64,000 nucleotides of DNA from an uncultured Lachnospiraceae bacterium (GTDB taxonomy: Bacteria > Bacillota > Clostridia > Lachnospirales > Lachnospiraceae), in NCBI GenBank assembly GCA_902760755.1, contig CACWHK010000001.1, positions 62,001 through 126,000 on the forward strand, in the 5' to 3' direction. The position numbers and the translations under genes are program-made. The notes below the pieces were generated by a model. That model saw nothing but the letters and a program-made list of their open reading frames with translations. It made no database searches and was not told where the DNA came from. Shown piece by piece: positions 7,261-16,081 of this stretch (within the stretch, counting starts at the first letter, position 1; each line of letters begins with the position of its first letter).

Positions 7261-9243
7261 TTGGAGACTATGCGTCTATCAGATCCCGTAACGAAGATCC
7301 GGGGCGTCGGCGATAAAACGGCGACTGCCTTCCGGAAACTGAAGATCGAGACGGTACAGGACCTGATCCGGCTCTATCCCAGAAGGTATCTGGGCTATCA
7401 GACTCCCGTTCCGATCCGGGATGCACCGGAGTTGGAGCGCTGCACGATCCAGGCAACGATCTGTACGGCCATCAAGGTGAACAAGGGGCCAAGATACGTG
7501 ATCGTAACTGCCTCCGCGCAGGATGCCACCGGGAGTGTGGAGCTGGTGTGGTTCAATATGCCCTTTCTTGGGTCAGTGCTTCGAAAGGGAGAGACCTACT
7601 GCTTTACGGGACTGATCCGGATTAAGAGCAAACGGCGTGTGATGGAGCACCCGGAGTATTTTACTCCCTATAAATATCAGGATATGCGAAGTGTCCTGCA
7701 GCCGGTGTATCCGCTGGTTGCAGGTGTAAAGAATAACCAGCTTCGAAAGGCGGTGCAGGAGGTATGTGAGGTGATCCGTACCCTTCCGGATCCTCTGCCG
7801 GAGCAGGCGAGAGAGGAATACGGTCTGCTGCCTCTCGGGGAGGCATCGTACCGGATCCATTTTCCGAAGGATGAGGGAGAGCTTTCCGCTGCAGCAAGGC
7901 GGCTGGCCTTTGATGAATTCTACCGGTTCCTTCTGGATGTACAGACCCTCCGGGAGGAGAATACGCGCCTTACCTCGATCCATGTTCTTACGGAGGAGGC
8001 AGTGTCCCGGGTGCCGGGCTTCCTGGCAGGTCTTCCCTACGCACTTACGGCAGGACAGCAATCTGCCCTGCAGGATATCATAGATGACATGTCCGGCGGA
8101 ACCGTGATGAACCGGCTGATCCAGGGAGATGTGGGATGCGGAAAGACCATCGTGGCTGCAGCAGCCCTGTATGTAACCGTGCTTTCCGGCTATCAGGGAG
8201 CATTGATGGTTCCGACGGAGGTGCTTGCCATGCAGCATTTCCGGGAGCTGGAGCAGCTCTTTCGGCCCTATAAGATCCGGGTGGCATTGCTTACCGGTTC
8301 CATGAGTCTGAAGGAAAAACGGGAGGTCTGTGCAGGCCTTTCTGACGGTTCGATCCGGATCGTGGTGGGAACCCATGCTCTGATCCAGGATAAGGTACAG
8401 TATCAGTCCCTGGGGCTTGTGATCACGGATGAGCAGCACCGTTTCGGTGTAAGGCAGCGGGAGCGTCTGCAGGAGAAGGGGGAGCTTCCCCATGTGCTTG
8501 TCATGAGCGCGACTCCGATTCCGAGAACCCTGGCCATCATTCTTTATGCGGATCTGGATATCTCCCTCATTACGGAGCTTCCGGGCGGGAGAAAGCGGAT
8601 CCTTAACTGCGTTGTGGGAACGGATTACCGTCCGACGGCGTATCAGTTCATCAAAAAAGAAGTATCCGCAGGTCATCAGGCCTACGTGATCTGCCCGAAG
8701 GTGGAAGACTCGGAGGGTGTGGAGCTGGAAAATGTCGCTTCCTATACCGAGGGCCTGAAGGGGCTTTACGGGGCCTCTGTCCGTGTGGAGGGACTGCACG
8801 GAAGGATGAAGGAGGAAGAGAAGCAGCGGATCCTGCAGGATTTTGTGGACCGGAGGATCGATGTTCTGGTATCCACCACCGTGATCGAGGTCGGGATCAA
8901 TAACCCGAATGCCACGGTGATGATGATCGAAAATGCGGAACGCTTCGGTCTCGCCCAGCTGCATCAGCTGCGGGGACGCGTCGGGCGCGGAGATGCACAG
9001 TCCTACTGCATCTTCATAAACGGAAATATTACCGAAGAATCAAAGGAGCGTCTGAAGGTTCTGGAGGAATCCAATGACGGTTTCCATATCGCTGCGGAGG
9101 ATCTAAGGCTTCGCGGCCCCGGAGATTTCTTCGGAGTACGGCAGAGCGGGGATATCATGTTCCGGCTTGCCGATATCTACCAGCATGCGGATGTGCTGAA
9201 AGCGGCACAGGACTGCGTGTTAAAATACGGGAGGATTGAATAA
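7261..9243 (+). CDS. recG: ATP-dependent DNA helicase RecG
   Basis: About 660 residues. The wedge/OB domain occupies the first third. The helicase domain has GDVGCGKTIVA (Walker A), DEQHRFGV (DEQH box), SATPIPRTLA (motif III) and, in the second RecA lobe, STTVIEVGINNPNAT and QLRGRVGRG. RecG remodels stalled forks and Holliday junctions. TTG at 7261 is preferred because GGAG lies 7 bases before it, at the end of the preceding gene; ATG at 7270 is the alternative. It ends five bases before the cellulase gene. Confidence 0.95.
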   Translation: METMRLSDPVTKIRGVGDKTATAFRKLKIETVQDLIRLYPRRYLGYQTPVPIRDAPELERCTIQATICTAIKVNKGPRYVIVTASAQDATGSVELVWFNMPFLGSVLRKGETYCFTGLIRIKSKRRVMEHPEYFTPYKYQDMRSVLQPVYPLVAGVKNNQLRKAVQEVCEVIRTLPDPLPEQAREEYGLLPLGEASYRIHFPKDEGELSAAARRLAFDEFYRFLLDVQTLREENTRLTSIHVLTEEAVSRVPGFLAGLPYALTAGQQSALQDIIDDMSGGTVMNRLIQGDVGCGKTIVAAAALYVTVLSGYQGALMVPTEVLAMQHFRELEQLFRPYKIRVALLTGSMSLKEKREVCAGLSDGSIRIVVGTHALIQDKVQYQSLGLVITDEQHRFGVRQRERLQEKGELPHVLVMSATPIPRTLAIILYADLDISLITELPGGRKRILNCVVGTDYRPTAYQFIKKEVSAGHQAYVICPKVEDSEGVELENVASYTEGLKGLYGASVRVEGLHGRMKEEEKQRILQDFVDRRIDVLVSTTVIEVGINNPNATVMMIENAERFGLAQLHQLRGRVGRGDAQSYCIFINGNITEESKERLKVLEESNDGFHIAAEDLRLRGPGDFFGVRQSGDIMFRLADIYQHADVLKAAQDCVLKYGRIE

Positions 9244-9248
9244 ACAAC

Positions 9249-10928
9249 ATGGGTGAGAACGAGAACAGGGACGAGAAGAAGATCTGGGAGGATCCGGCAG
9301 GAAGCAAGGATGCCATCGGCGAAGAGTCTTTGCGGCAGACACGCACGGTGAGCAACAAGGCAAGGATCGCCATTATCGTACTGGCAGTTGCGGTTGCAGG
9401 TCTCTTAGCCTATATCATTTCCGATAAACTGGGAGGAAAGGGGAAGGATGACACCTCCTCCACTGCGGCGGCTACGGAAGCGGTGACGGAAACTGCGGCC
9501 GTAACCGAGGAGAAGACGGAAGAGAAAACGGAAGAAAAAACCGAGGCCGACACCGAAGAAAAGACGGAAGCAAGGACCGAGGAAAGCAAGGCAGAAGGAA
9601 AAACGGCTACCAAGCCTGCAATCCAGGCAGCAGCGAAGATCGCAGCCTCCTGGGAAAGCGGAAGCGATTACGTGGTACAGTACAGTGTGGACGTAAAGAA
9701 TATGTCTGCATCGGATATTAAGAAGTGGGAGGTCCGGATCCCGGGCTATGCGGAATGCAAGATGGATACCTCCTGGGGCGCAGAGTTTAAGCTGGACGGG
9801 GATGTGCTTCTTGCAACTCCCGTGGATTATACCGAAAACGTTGCCTCCAAGCAGTCCGTAAACTACGGCTATCAGGTGATCTTTAAGAGCAAGGCAGCCT
9901 CCGAGAAGGTAAAGCTGGATCAGGCGAAGGTATTCCTGAACGGAAAGGAATGCACGGAAACCGTAGAGGTACCGGTGGCAGCCAAGGTGGAAAAGAAGCA
10001 GGTACGGGAGCCCGAGAACGGGACTCCGCTGGAGGTTCACGGAGCGCTTTCCGTAAAGGATACGGATCTGGTGGATCAAAGCGGAAAGCCGTATCAGCTA
10101 AGGGGCGTCAGCACCCATGGTCTGGCGTGGTTCCCGCAGTATGTGAATAAGGATGCCTTTAAGACCTTCCGGGATGACTGGGGTGCGAACCTGATCCGTC
10201 TTGCCATGTACACCGGAGAGGGCGGAGGCTACTGCACCGACGGTGATCAGGCAGAGCTGAAGGCGCTGGTGGATAAGGGCGTTGATTACGCTACCGAGCT
10301 GGGCATGTATGTGATCATCGACTGGCACATTTTAAGTGATAACAATCCGAAGCAGAATCAGGATGAGGCTCTGGCCTTCTTCGAGGAAATGTCGAAGAAG
10401 TATGCGGACTATAAGAACGTTCTTTATGAGATCTGCAACGAACCCAACGGAGGAACCTCCTGGGCGGATATTAAGGAATATGCGGAGAAGGTGATCCCCG
10501 TGATCCGGAAGAATGCAAAGGATGCAGTGATCATTGTCGGAACACCGACCTGGTCCCAGGATGTGGATGCGGCTGCAAAGGATCCCATCACCGGCCAGAA
10601 GAATATCATGTACACCCTGCATTTCTATGCGGCAACCCATAAGGATAATCTTCGGGATAAGCTGAAGACGGCGCGAAATGCCGGCCTTCCCATCTTCATT
10701 TCCGAGTTCAGCATCTGTGATGCCTCCGGAAACGGTGCCGTGGATTATGATTCCGCAGATGCATGGTTCCAGCTGATCGAGGATTATAACCTGTCCTACG
10801 CCGGATGGAATATCTCCAATAAGGATGAGTCCTCGGCCCTGATCCGCTCCGACTGTGAAAAGACGTCGGGCTGGAAGGATGAGGAGCTGTCCGAGACAGG
10901 CCTTTGGTTGAAGAATACGATGAAGTAA
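9249..10928 (+). CDS. Membrane-tethered GH5 cellulase with CBM2-like domain
   Basis: 559 residues. A short charged cytosolic N-terminus precedes one membrane helix (about 38-57), then a flexible Glu/Thr/Lys-rich linker (about 68-120). A beta domain at about 130-240 resembles the cellulose-binding CBM2 fold. The GH5 barrel runs from about 275 to the end. The proton donor is E398 in the NEP motif and the nucleophile is E486 in FISEF; YVIIDWH (354-360) and LHFYAATH (457-464) are further GH5 elements. It should hydrolyse beta-1,4-glucans at the cell surface while anchored N-in. No sorting motif or dockerin seen. It starts five bases after recG, an unusual partner. Confidence 0.88.
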   Translation: MGENENRDEKKIWEDPAGSKDAIGEESLRQTRTVSNKARIAIIVLAVAVAGLLAYIISDKLGGKGKDDTSSTAAATEAVTETAAVTEEKTEEKTEEKTEADTEEKTEARTEESKAEGKTATKPAIQAAAKIAASWESGSDYVVQYSVDVKNMSASDIKKWEVRIPGYAECKMDTSWGAEFKLDGDVLLATPVDYTENVASKQSVNYGYQVIFKSKAASEKVKLDQAKVFLNGKECTETVEVPVAAKVEKKQVREPENGTPLEVHGALSVKDTDLVDQSGKPYQLRGVSTHGLAWFPQYVNKDAFKTFRDDWGANLIRLAMYTGEGGGYCTDGDQAELKALVDKGVDYATELGMYVIIDWHILSDNNPKQNQDEALAFFEEMSKKYADYKNVLYEICNEPNGGTSWADIKEYAEKVIPVIRKNAKDAVIIVGTPTWSQDVDAAAKDPITGQKNIMYTLHFYAATHKDNLRDKLKTARNAGLPIFISEFSICDASGNGAVDYDSADAWFQLIEDYNLSYAGWNISNKDESSALIRSDCEKTSGWKDEELSETGLWLKNTMK

Positions 10929-10931
10929 AAG

Positions 10932-10983
10932 CGACAAAGTCACGCGGTTTTCTGCTTGCAGAAAAAACTGCGTGACCTTGTCG
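10932..10983. repeat. Imperfect inverted repeat after the cellulase gene
   Basis: Arms at about 10932-10955 and 10958-10983 pair over most of their length, with one bulge and an internal mismatch. There is no T-run directly after the stem, so a simple intrinsic terminator is unlikely. It stands immediately before the longer hairpin at 10989. Confidence 0.7.
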
Positions 10984-10988
10984 GTTAG

Positions 10989-11043
10989 AACATGCCTCGG
11001 GCTTTACAGCCTGCGAAGCAGGCTGTAAAGCCCGAGGCATGTT
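10989..11043. repeat. Perfect 26-bp hairpin with GAA loop
   Basis: 10989-11014 and 11018-11043 are exact reverse complements separated by GAA. It is followed by smaller purine-looped inverted repeats up to about 11080 and lacks a poly-T tail. It may act as a strong transcript end, an RNA stabiliser or a dispersed repeat; see findings. Confidence 0.95.
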
Positions 11044-11127
11044 CAGGATTGCGAGAGCCGCAAAGCGGCGGAGCGATCCGTTACTTCAAAATAAGCTGGA
11101 AACTATATAAATCTTAAGGAGAACCAT

Positions 11128-11685
11128 ATGAGAGTAATCGCAGGCACCCGGAGAAGCCTCCCCCTGAAAAGTCTGGAGGGAGACGCGACCCGTCCCACTG
11201 CCGACCGCTATAAGGAAACCCTGTTCAATGTGCTTCAGACGGATATCCCGGGCTGCCGTTTCTTAGATCTTTTTGCAGGCAGCGGAGCCATCGGCATCGA
11301 AGCCCTGTCCAGGGGAGCCCGACATGCGGTGTTCGTGGAGAACAGCAGAAAGGCCCTTCAGGTGATCAAGGACAACATCCATTTTACGAAGTTCGAGGAT
11401 GAATCGGACCTGATCCTTTCGGATGCGGTGTCCTATGTCCGGGGGCTTCGGGTGGTGGATTTCGACGTGATCTTTATCGATCCGCCCTATAACAATGATC
11501 TGGAGGTGGCTGTTCTGGAGGTTCTGGACGGGAAGCAGTTTAAGAATCCCGATGTCAGGATCGTTGTGGAAGCAGCGCTGGAGCAGGATTTTTCCTTCCT
11601 GGACCGGACACGGTTCGTTCTGGAGAAGGTGAAGGCATATAAGTCAAATAAGCATCTGTTCCTACGGCTTCGGGAGGAAGCGTAG
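11128..11685 (+). CDS. rsmD: 16S rRNA (guanine(966)-N(2))-methyltransferase RsmD
   Basis: 185 residues, family length. MRVIAGTRRS at the start, SAM-binding FLDLFAGSGAIGIEAL (46-60 region), and the DPPY catalytic motif at 118-121. It methylates G966 (E. coli numbering) of 16S rRNA in the 30S subunit. AAGGAG lies 6-8 bases upstream of ATG. It is followed by coaD after 20 bases, the common rsmD-coaD pairing. Confidence 0.95.
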   Translation: MRVIAGTRRSLPLKSLEGDATRPTADRYKETLFNVLQTDIPGCRFLDLFAGSGAIGIEALSRGARHAVFVENSRKALQVIKDNIHFTKFEDESDLILSDAVSYVRGLRVVDFDVIFIDPPYNNDLEVAVLEVLDGKQFKNPDVRIVVEAALEQDFSFLDRTRFVLEKVKAYKSNKHLFLRLREEA

Positions 11686-11705
11686 GTATAGGGAAGGAGT
11701 TTAAG

Positions 11706-12212
11706 GTGGGAGTCGTTGTTTATCCGGGCAGCTTTGACCCGGTGACTGTTGGACATATGGATCTGATCCGGCGTGCAGCCGGGATCTTTGATCAGGTGAT
11801 CGTTGGAATTCTGGTGAATTCCGAAAAAAAATCACCGTTGTTTTCTTTGGAAGAACGTGTTATTATGTTGAAGGATGCATGTAGGAATATGGAAAATGTG
11901 TCCGTAGAGAGCTTTGACGGATTGTTGATCGATTTTGTTCGGGCTAAAGGTTCGAAAACGATCATACGTGGTCTAAGAGAGCTGATGGATTTTGAGATGG
12001 AGCTGCAGATGGCTCAGGTGAACCGTGTGGCATCCGGTGGGATAGAAACGCTGTTCCTTCCGACCGACCCCAGGTTTTCCAATGTGAGCTCCTCCGTGGT
12101 GCGTGAATATGCACGGTACGGAGTGTCGCTTCCGGATTTTGTCCCCGGGAATGTTCTTTTAGCCATGGAGAAGAAAGGGATTTTGAAGTCCACTAAACAG
12201 GAGGATCAGTAA
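11706..12212 (+). CDS. coaD: Pantetheine-phosphate adenylyltransferase
   Basis: 168 residues, GTG start with AAGGAG 6 bases upstream. The nucleotidyltransferase signature TVGH is at 14-17 after YPGSFDPV; FSNVSSSVVREYA near the end is the second signature (SSTxxR-like). It transfers AMP to 4'-phosphopantetheine, the penultimate step of coenzyme A synthesis. The upstream part of that pathway (panB, panC, panD, coaBC) lies at 50-54 kb in this window. Confidence 0.97.
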   Translation: MGVVVYPGSFDPVTVGHMDLIRRAAGIFDQVIVGILVNSEKKSPLFSLEERVIMLKDACRNMENVSVESFDGLLIDFVRAKGSKTIIRGLRELMDFEMELQMAQVNRVASGGIETLFLPTDPRFSNVSSSVVREYARYGVSLPDFVPGNVLLAMEKKGILKSTKQEDQ

Positions 12213-12213
12213 A

Positions 12214-12960
12214 ATGGGTAAAAAAGGTGTAGAGGAAATGATCAATGAGATCGAGATATTTATCGATAATTGTAAATATCAGCCGCTCTCATCCAATAAG
12301 ATCGTTGTTCCGAAGGACGAAATGGAGCGCTTGCTCAGCGAATTGAAGCTGAAGCTTCCCAGCGAGATCGAACGCTGCAAGAAGATCATGCGCAACAAGG
12401 AGGCAATCCTTGCATCTGCAAGAACCCGTTCCGATGCCATCATTTCCGAGTCCGTAAATGAGGCAAACCGTCTTGTGGACACCAACCATATTACAGAGCT
12501 TGCAAACATCCGTGCAAATGAGATCCTGGATGCAGCAAGACAGGAGGCAGACCGTATCCTTGCAGATGCGAATGCCGAGGCAAATGAGGTTCGTCTGGGC
12601 GCCATGTCCTACACGAAGCAGAAGCTGTCCGACATGAGAGACTTCTTCGCTGCAACCCTTGAGGCAGATCGTGAGAACTACAAGAACCTTGTAGACAGCC
12701 TGGAGAACAGTGTCTTCACACTGGAGACCAATATGAGCGAGGTTGACGCAAGCATCGGACTTCTGACCGGTGTGGCTCCGGTTCAGCCGATCCAGCAGGC
12801 ACAGCCGTCCTACGCAGCACAGCAGATGCAGATGGCTGCAGCAGATGACGATTTTGATCCGGATGATGAAGACTACGATGATGAGGATGAGGACTTCGAC
12901 GACGATTCCGATTATGATGATGAGGATGAAGACGAAGATGATGACTTCCTCGATGAGTAA
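12214..12960 (+). CDS. Coiled-coil protein with polyacidic tail, ATP-synthase-B/DivIVA-like in style
   Basis: 248 residues. An N-terminal unit (to about 60) leads into a long coiled coil (about 60-180) rich in Glu, Ala, Arg and Asn with repeated NEA/ANA heptads, resembling ATP synthase b/E or DivIVA-type coils without being either. A Gln-rich linker follows (about 190-210). The last 38 residues are almost entirely Asp, Glu and Tyr/Phe. AGGAGG precedes ATG by 8 bases, and the gene begins one base after the coaD stop. Such genes follow coaD in other Clostridia; the function is not known to me. Confidence 0.75.
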   Translation: MGKKGVEEMINEIEIFIDNCKYQPLSSNKIVVPKDEMERLLSELKLKLPSEIERCKKIMRNKEAILASARTRSDAIISESVNEANRLVDTNHITELANIRANEILDAARQEADRILADANAEANEVRLGAMSYTKQKLSDMRDFFAATLEADRENYKNLVDSLENSVFTLETNMSEVDASIGLLTGVAPVQPIQQAQPSYAAQQMQMAAADDDFDPDDEDYDDEDEDFDDDSDYDDEDEDEDDDFLDE

Positions 12961-12980
12961 GGAAGCATAGACGTAATATA

Positions 12981-13041
12981 AACAGGAAGGGCGTGCGGTA
13001 CAACAGTTCCCATGGTGTACCGCACGCCCTTCCTGTTTTAT
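12981..13041. terminator. Bidirectional terminator between the coiled-coil gene and tmcAL
   Basis: Perfect 22-base arms, 12981-13002 and 13016-13037, with a 13-base loop, an A-rich side and a TTTTA tail. The flanking genes converge here. Confidence 0.9.
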
Positions 13042-13059
13042 CATAGTGGATTCGTACGC

Positions 13060-14289
13060 TTACAGGATGACGGGAGTTCGCTTCGGTTCCGGCGGAAGAG
13101 TCACTCCGAAGGAATCGAAGATCAGCTGATGATAGAGATCGGAGGCCCTTTTGTCCATCTCCCACATACGGGCAGTGACCGGATCCTCCGGATCATAGTC
13201 TGCCTTTTTTGTAATGATGGTAAGGCCGTTATCCTCCGGGATTTCCCGGAGCAACGAAGTGCTTTCCCTTCTTGCAGCCAGCAGGTTAAGATAAAGGGAG
13301 GGCGCTTTGGCCGGCTCCACCCGGTCCGCCTCCCGGATTCCCAGCATAAGATGCAGGAGACTCCGTGTGATCCGTCCTCTGGTTTCATTCCGCCGTTTTA
13401 AGGAATCCACCAGCACCTCGTAATCCAGAGGGAGGGTTGCTTTCTTCAGGCGGTGGAGCATCTCCCGTGTCATACCCAGAGGAAGCTGTTCGTCCGGAAG
13501 CTCCTCCGGAAGAAGCAGCAGCTGTGCCGCAAGATACGGTGTTAGACAGGACGGGGTCAGCAGAAAGTGCCCGGCCTCGGGACCGAGGATTTTTGCTGCC
13601 TCCGGCGGAAGAACCTCCCGTAGATATGCCCCGGCGGTATCCTCCTGTTCGTTTTCCCGAAGAGAGATCAGGTGATTTCGGATCCCCGTGGCAGAGGCGT
13701 AGGTGCCGGAATGATAATCCGTGCTCCGGGGGATCAGCAGGACGGAAAGAGGGCTGCGCTGCCTTTTGATGGCTGCCATATATTCAAGCCCGAGGATGTT
13801 GTTCGGCTTCGATACGATTCCCCGGACCTCCTCGCCGAGGACCTTGGCCAGGGCCTCCTCCCTTGCGGCGGGGTAGGAAAGCCCATCCTTCTGGCAGTTC
13901 CGGAGTGTTTCCTGATAAAGCGGTGGTTCCGCAGTGATACAGTCAGCAATCTCGGAAAAGGCATCTTTGTCTGCGTCCTCCACACCGAAGCAGAGGGTAT
14001 CTACGAAGGAAAGACGGGTCAGAAGACTTATTGCACCCTCAGCAAAGTCTCTTGCACTCCCGGTAGCGTAGAGAGTAGGGAGCTCGAAAGTAAGGCCGAT
14101 CCCTGCGGCAGCTGCGGCCTTCGCGCGCAGGTATTTGTCGGAAACCATGGGAAAACCCTGCTGCGAAAAGTTGCCGCTCATCACCGAGACCGCATGGGAA
14201 AACCCCGTGATCTTTCCGGCTTTTTCCAGCAAAAATGCGTGTCCGGTATGGTACGGATTGTATTCACTTATGATTCCGATCGCTTTCAT
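13060..14289 (-). CDS. tmcAL: tRNA(Met) cytidine acetate ligase
   Basis: 409 residues from ATG at 14287-14289. MKAIGIISEYNPYHTGH has the HxGH-like nucleotidyltransferase motif; SGNFSQQG, FELPT, KPNNILGLEY and RSTDYHSG follow as in TmcAL/YlbM. The enzyme uses acetate and ATP to make ac4C34 in elongator tRNA-Met. The open frame continues far upstream through the recA region, but homology starts at this Met. The ribosome site is weak (GGGG about 14 bases away). The gene diverges from recA. Confidence 0.93.
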   Translation of the reverse strand: MKAIGIISEYNPYHTGHAFLLEKAGKITGFSHAVSVMSGNFSQQGFPMVSDKYLRAKAAAAAGIGLTFELPTLYATGSARDFAEGAISLLTRLSFVDTLCFGVEDADKDAFSEIADCITAEPPLYQETLRNCQKDGLSYPAAREEALAKVLGEEVRGIVSKPNNILGLEYMAAIKRQRSPLSVLLIPRSTDYHSGTYASATGIRNHLISLRENEQEDTAGAYLREVLPPEAAKILGPEAGHFLLTPSCLTPYLAAQLLLLPEELPDEQLPLGMTREMLHRLKKATLPLDYEVLVDSLKRRNETRGRITRSLLHLMLGIREADRVEPAKAPSLYLNLLAARRESTSLLREIPEDNGLTIITKKADYDPEDPVTARMWEMDKRASDLYHQLIFDSFGVTLPPEPKRTPVIL

Positions 14290-14442
14290 TTTTTGTGTAA
14301 TAACCCCTGATCCTTCCTGAAGATTCCTCTGTTTTTTTATTATAAAAGAATAGTATTTGAAATGCAAATGTGTTATAATACCCTCGCAAATCATCTGACC
14401 GTCTATACTCTTAATTTTCTTATTAATTCTTTTATTTTTGAG

Positions 14443-14474
14443 TTGACATTTTCCCGGAAGTATTATAGGATATA
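14443..14474 (+). promoter_or_regulatory. recA promoter region
   Basis: A perfect TTGACA at 14443-14448. The -10 is less clear: TATAGG at 14464 (15-base spacer) or GATATA at 14469 (20-base spacer). Confidence 0.5.
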
Positions 14475-14482
14475 CAAAGAAG

Positions 14483-14496
14483 CGAACATCTGTTTG
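14483..14496 (+). promoter_or_regulatory. LexA/DinR box upstream of recA
   Basis: CGAACATCTGTTTG matches the Gram-positive SOS box CGAAC-N4-GTTCG in nine of ten fixed positions. It lies just downstream of the promoter and 24 bases before the recA start, so LexA repression of recA-recX is expected. Confidence 0.75.
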
Positions 14497-14520
14497 AATC
14501 GTTTGGATCAGGAGGAGATT

Positions 14521-15549
14521 ATGGCAGACGAGAATAAGATCAGGGCGCTGGATGCAGCGCTTGTACAAATCGAAAAGCAGTTCGGCAAGGGCTCCGTTAT
14601 GAAGCTCGGAGACAAGAACGCACATATGAATATTGAGGTAGTACCCACCGGTTCCCTCAGTCTGGATATCGCCCTGGGTATCGGCGGTATGCCGAGAGGC
14701 CGTGTGATCGAGATCTACGGACCCGAGTCCAGTGGTAAGACCACCGTGGCTCTCCACGTGGTATCCGAGGTGCAGAAGATGGGAGGCATCGCAGGCTTCA
14801 TAGATGCTGAGCATGCACTGGATCCGGTCTATGCAAGAAATATCGGTGTGGATATTGATAATCTTTATATCTCGCAGCCGGACAACGGCGAGCAGGCCCT
14901 TGAGATCACGGAGACCATGGTGCGTTCCGGTGCCATGGACGTTGTGGTCATCGACTCGGTGGCAGCCCTCGTTCCGAAGGCGGAGATCGACGGAGAGATG
15001 GGGGATTCCCATGTGGGACTGCATGCAAGACTTATGTCCCAGGCACTCCGGAAGCTGACGGCAGTGATCAACAAGACCAACTGTGTTGTGATCTTCATCA
15101 ATCAGCTGCGTGAGAAGGTGGGCGTCATGTTCGGGAATCCCGAGACGACCACCGGCGGACGCGCACTGAAGTTCTATGCTTCGGTACGTCTGGATGTCAG
15201 AAGGGTTGAGTCTCTGAAGCAGAACGGAGAAGTGATCGGAAACCATGTTCGTGTGAAGGTGGTTAAGAATAAGGTGGCTCCGCCCTTCCGTGAGGCTGAG
15301 TTTGATATCATGTTCGGACAGGGCATCTCCAGAGCCGGAGATATTCTGGACCTGGCATCCAAGTATGATGTGATTGTGAAGTCCGGTGCCTGGTATTCGT
15401 ACCTGGGTGAAAAGATCGGTCAGGGCCGTGAGAATGCAAAGCAGTATCTGATCGATAATCCGGATGTTATGAAGGAAGTTGAGGATAAGGTTCGCGTCAT
15501 CGTCGGTGTGGCAGAGGGCGAAGAGGACGGACCTGAGGCAGAGGAATGA
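14521..15549 (+). CDS. recA: Recombinase RecA
   Basis: 342 residues, standard length. Walker [10 protein letters not shown] at 67-75, [15 protein letters not shown] (Walker B and L1), [22 protein letters not shown] (L2 region) and a short acidic tail. It forms filaments on ssDNA for strand exchange and triggers LexA self-cleavage. AGGAGGAG lies before ATG. Its stop overlaps the recX start by four bases. Confidence 0.98.
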   Translation: MADENKIRALDAALVQIEKQFGKGSVMKLGDKNAHMNIEVVPTGSLSLDIALGIGGMPRGRVIEIYGPESSGKTTVALHVVSEVQKMGGIAGFIDAEHALDPVYARNIGVDIDNLYISQPDNGEQALEITETMVRSGAMDVVVIDSVAALVPKAEIDGEMGDSHVGLHARLMSQALRKLTAVINKTNCVVIFINQLREKVGVMFGNPETTTGGRALKFYASVRLDVRRVESLKQNGEVIGNHVRVKVVKNKVAPPFREAEFDIMFGQGISRAGDILDLASKYDVIVKSGAWYSYLGEKIGQGRENAKQYLIDNPDVMKEVEDKVRVIVGVAEGEEDGPEAEE

Positions 15550-16004
15550 TCTCCGCCTTTGAGAAATCGGTGGAGCTTCTGGCCTGTGCCGAGCTATCCT
15601 CAAAGGATCTTTGCACCAAGCTGAGGAAACGCGGATACGAGGAAGCAAAGATCCGCGAGACCATCGAGCGGCTGTATGCTGCGGGGTATCTGGATGATGC
15701 GCGCTATGCCAGAGCCTTTATCCGAAAGAATATGCGTGGCAAGAGCACCCGCCGGATCCGGCAGGAGCTAAACCAAAAGAGTATCCGTCTCACAGATCCC
15801 GAACAGTTTGTTTCGGAGGTGTACCTGGAGGAAGGCTGCACGGAAGAGGAAACCCTTCAACGGCTGGTGGAGCGCAGGCTCCGCGGCAACCGGGAACCGG
15901 ATGAGAAGGAGCTTCGCAGATTGTATGCATATTTACTGCGAAGAGGTTTTTCGTATCATGCAATTAAGGACGCCATACCTTCCCCGGGTATGGAGGTCGT
16001 TTGA
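15546..16004 (+). CDS. recX: Regulatory protein RecX
   Basis: 152 residues. Three-helix repeats typical of Rec[34 protein letters not shown] at about 25-60, then [15 protein letters not shown], and a last repeat [19 protein letters not shown]. It modulates RecA filament activity. ATGA overlap with recA means translational coupling. Confidence 0.93.
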   Translation: MISAFEKSVELLACAELSSKDLCTKLRKRGYEEAKIRETIERLYAAGYLDDARYARAFIRKNMRGKSTRRIRQELNQKSIRLTDPEQFVSEVYLEEGCTEEETLQRLVERRLRGNREPDEKELRRLYAYLLRRGFSYHAIKDAIPSPGMEVV

Positions 16005-16038
16005 CGTAACTCTCTCTTAGTTTATAGAACACATAGTG

Positions 16039-16078
16039 GATCTCCTTTTTCTGATTTTACATACGGAAAAAGGAGATC
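16039..16078 (+). promoter_or_regulatory. Hairpin that covers the ribosome site of the DUF5688 gene
   Basis: GATCTCCTTTTT (16039-16050) is an exact complement of AAAAAGGAGATC (16067-16078), with a 16-base loop. The 3' arm contains the AGGAG ribosome site for ATG 16082, so folding would block initiation. Confidence 0.75.
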
Positions 16079-16081
16079 AAT

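Noticed and set aside
10989..11043. Insertion sequence end or transposon remnant
   Set aside because: Palindrome with a three-base loop, no transposase fragment and no target duplication visible.
14290..15648. Very long minus-strand frame continuing upstream of tmcAL through recA
   Set aside because: Homology to TmcAL starts at the Met at 14289; upstream residues are low-information reverse translation of recA, and recA is unambiguous.
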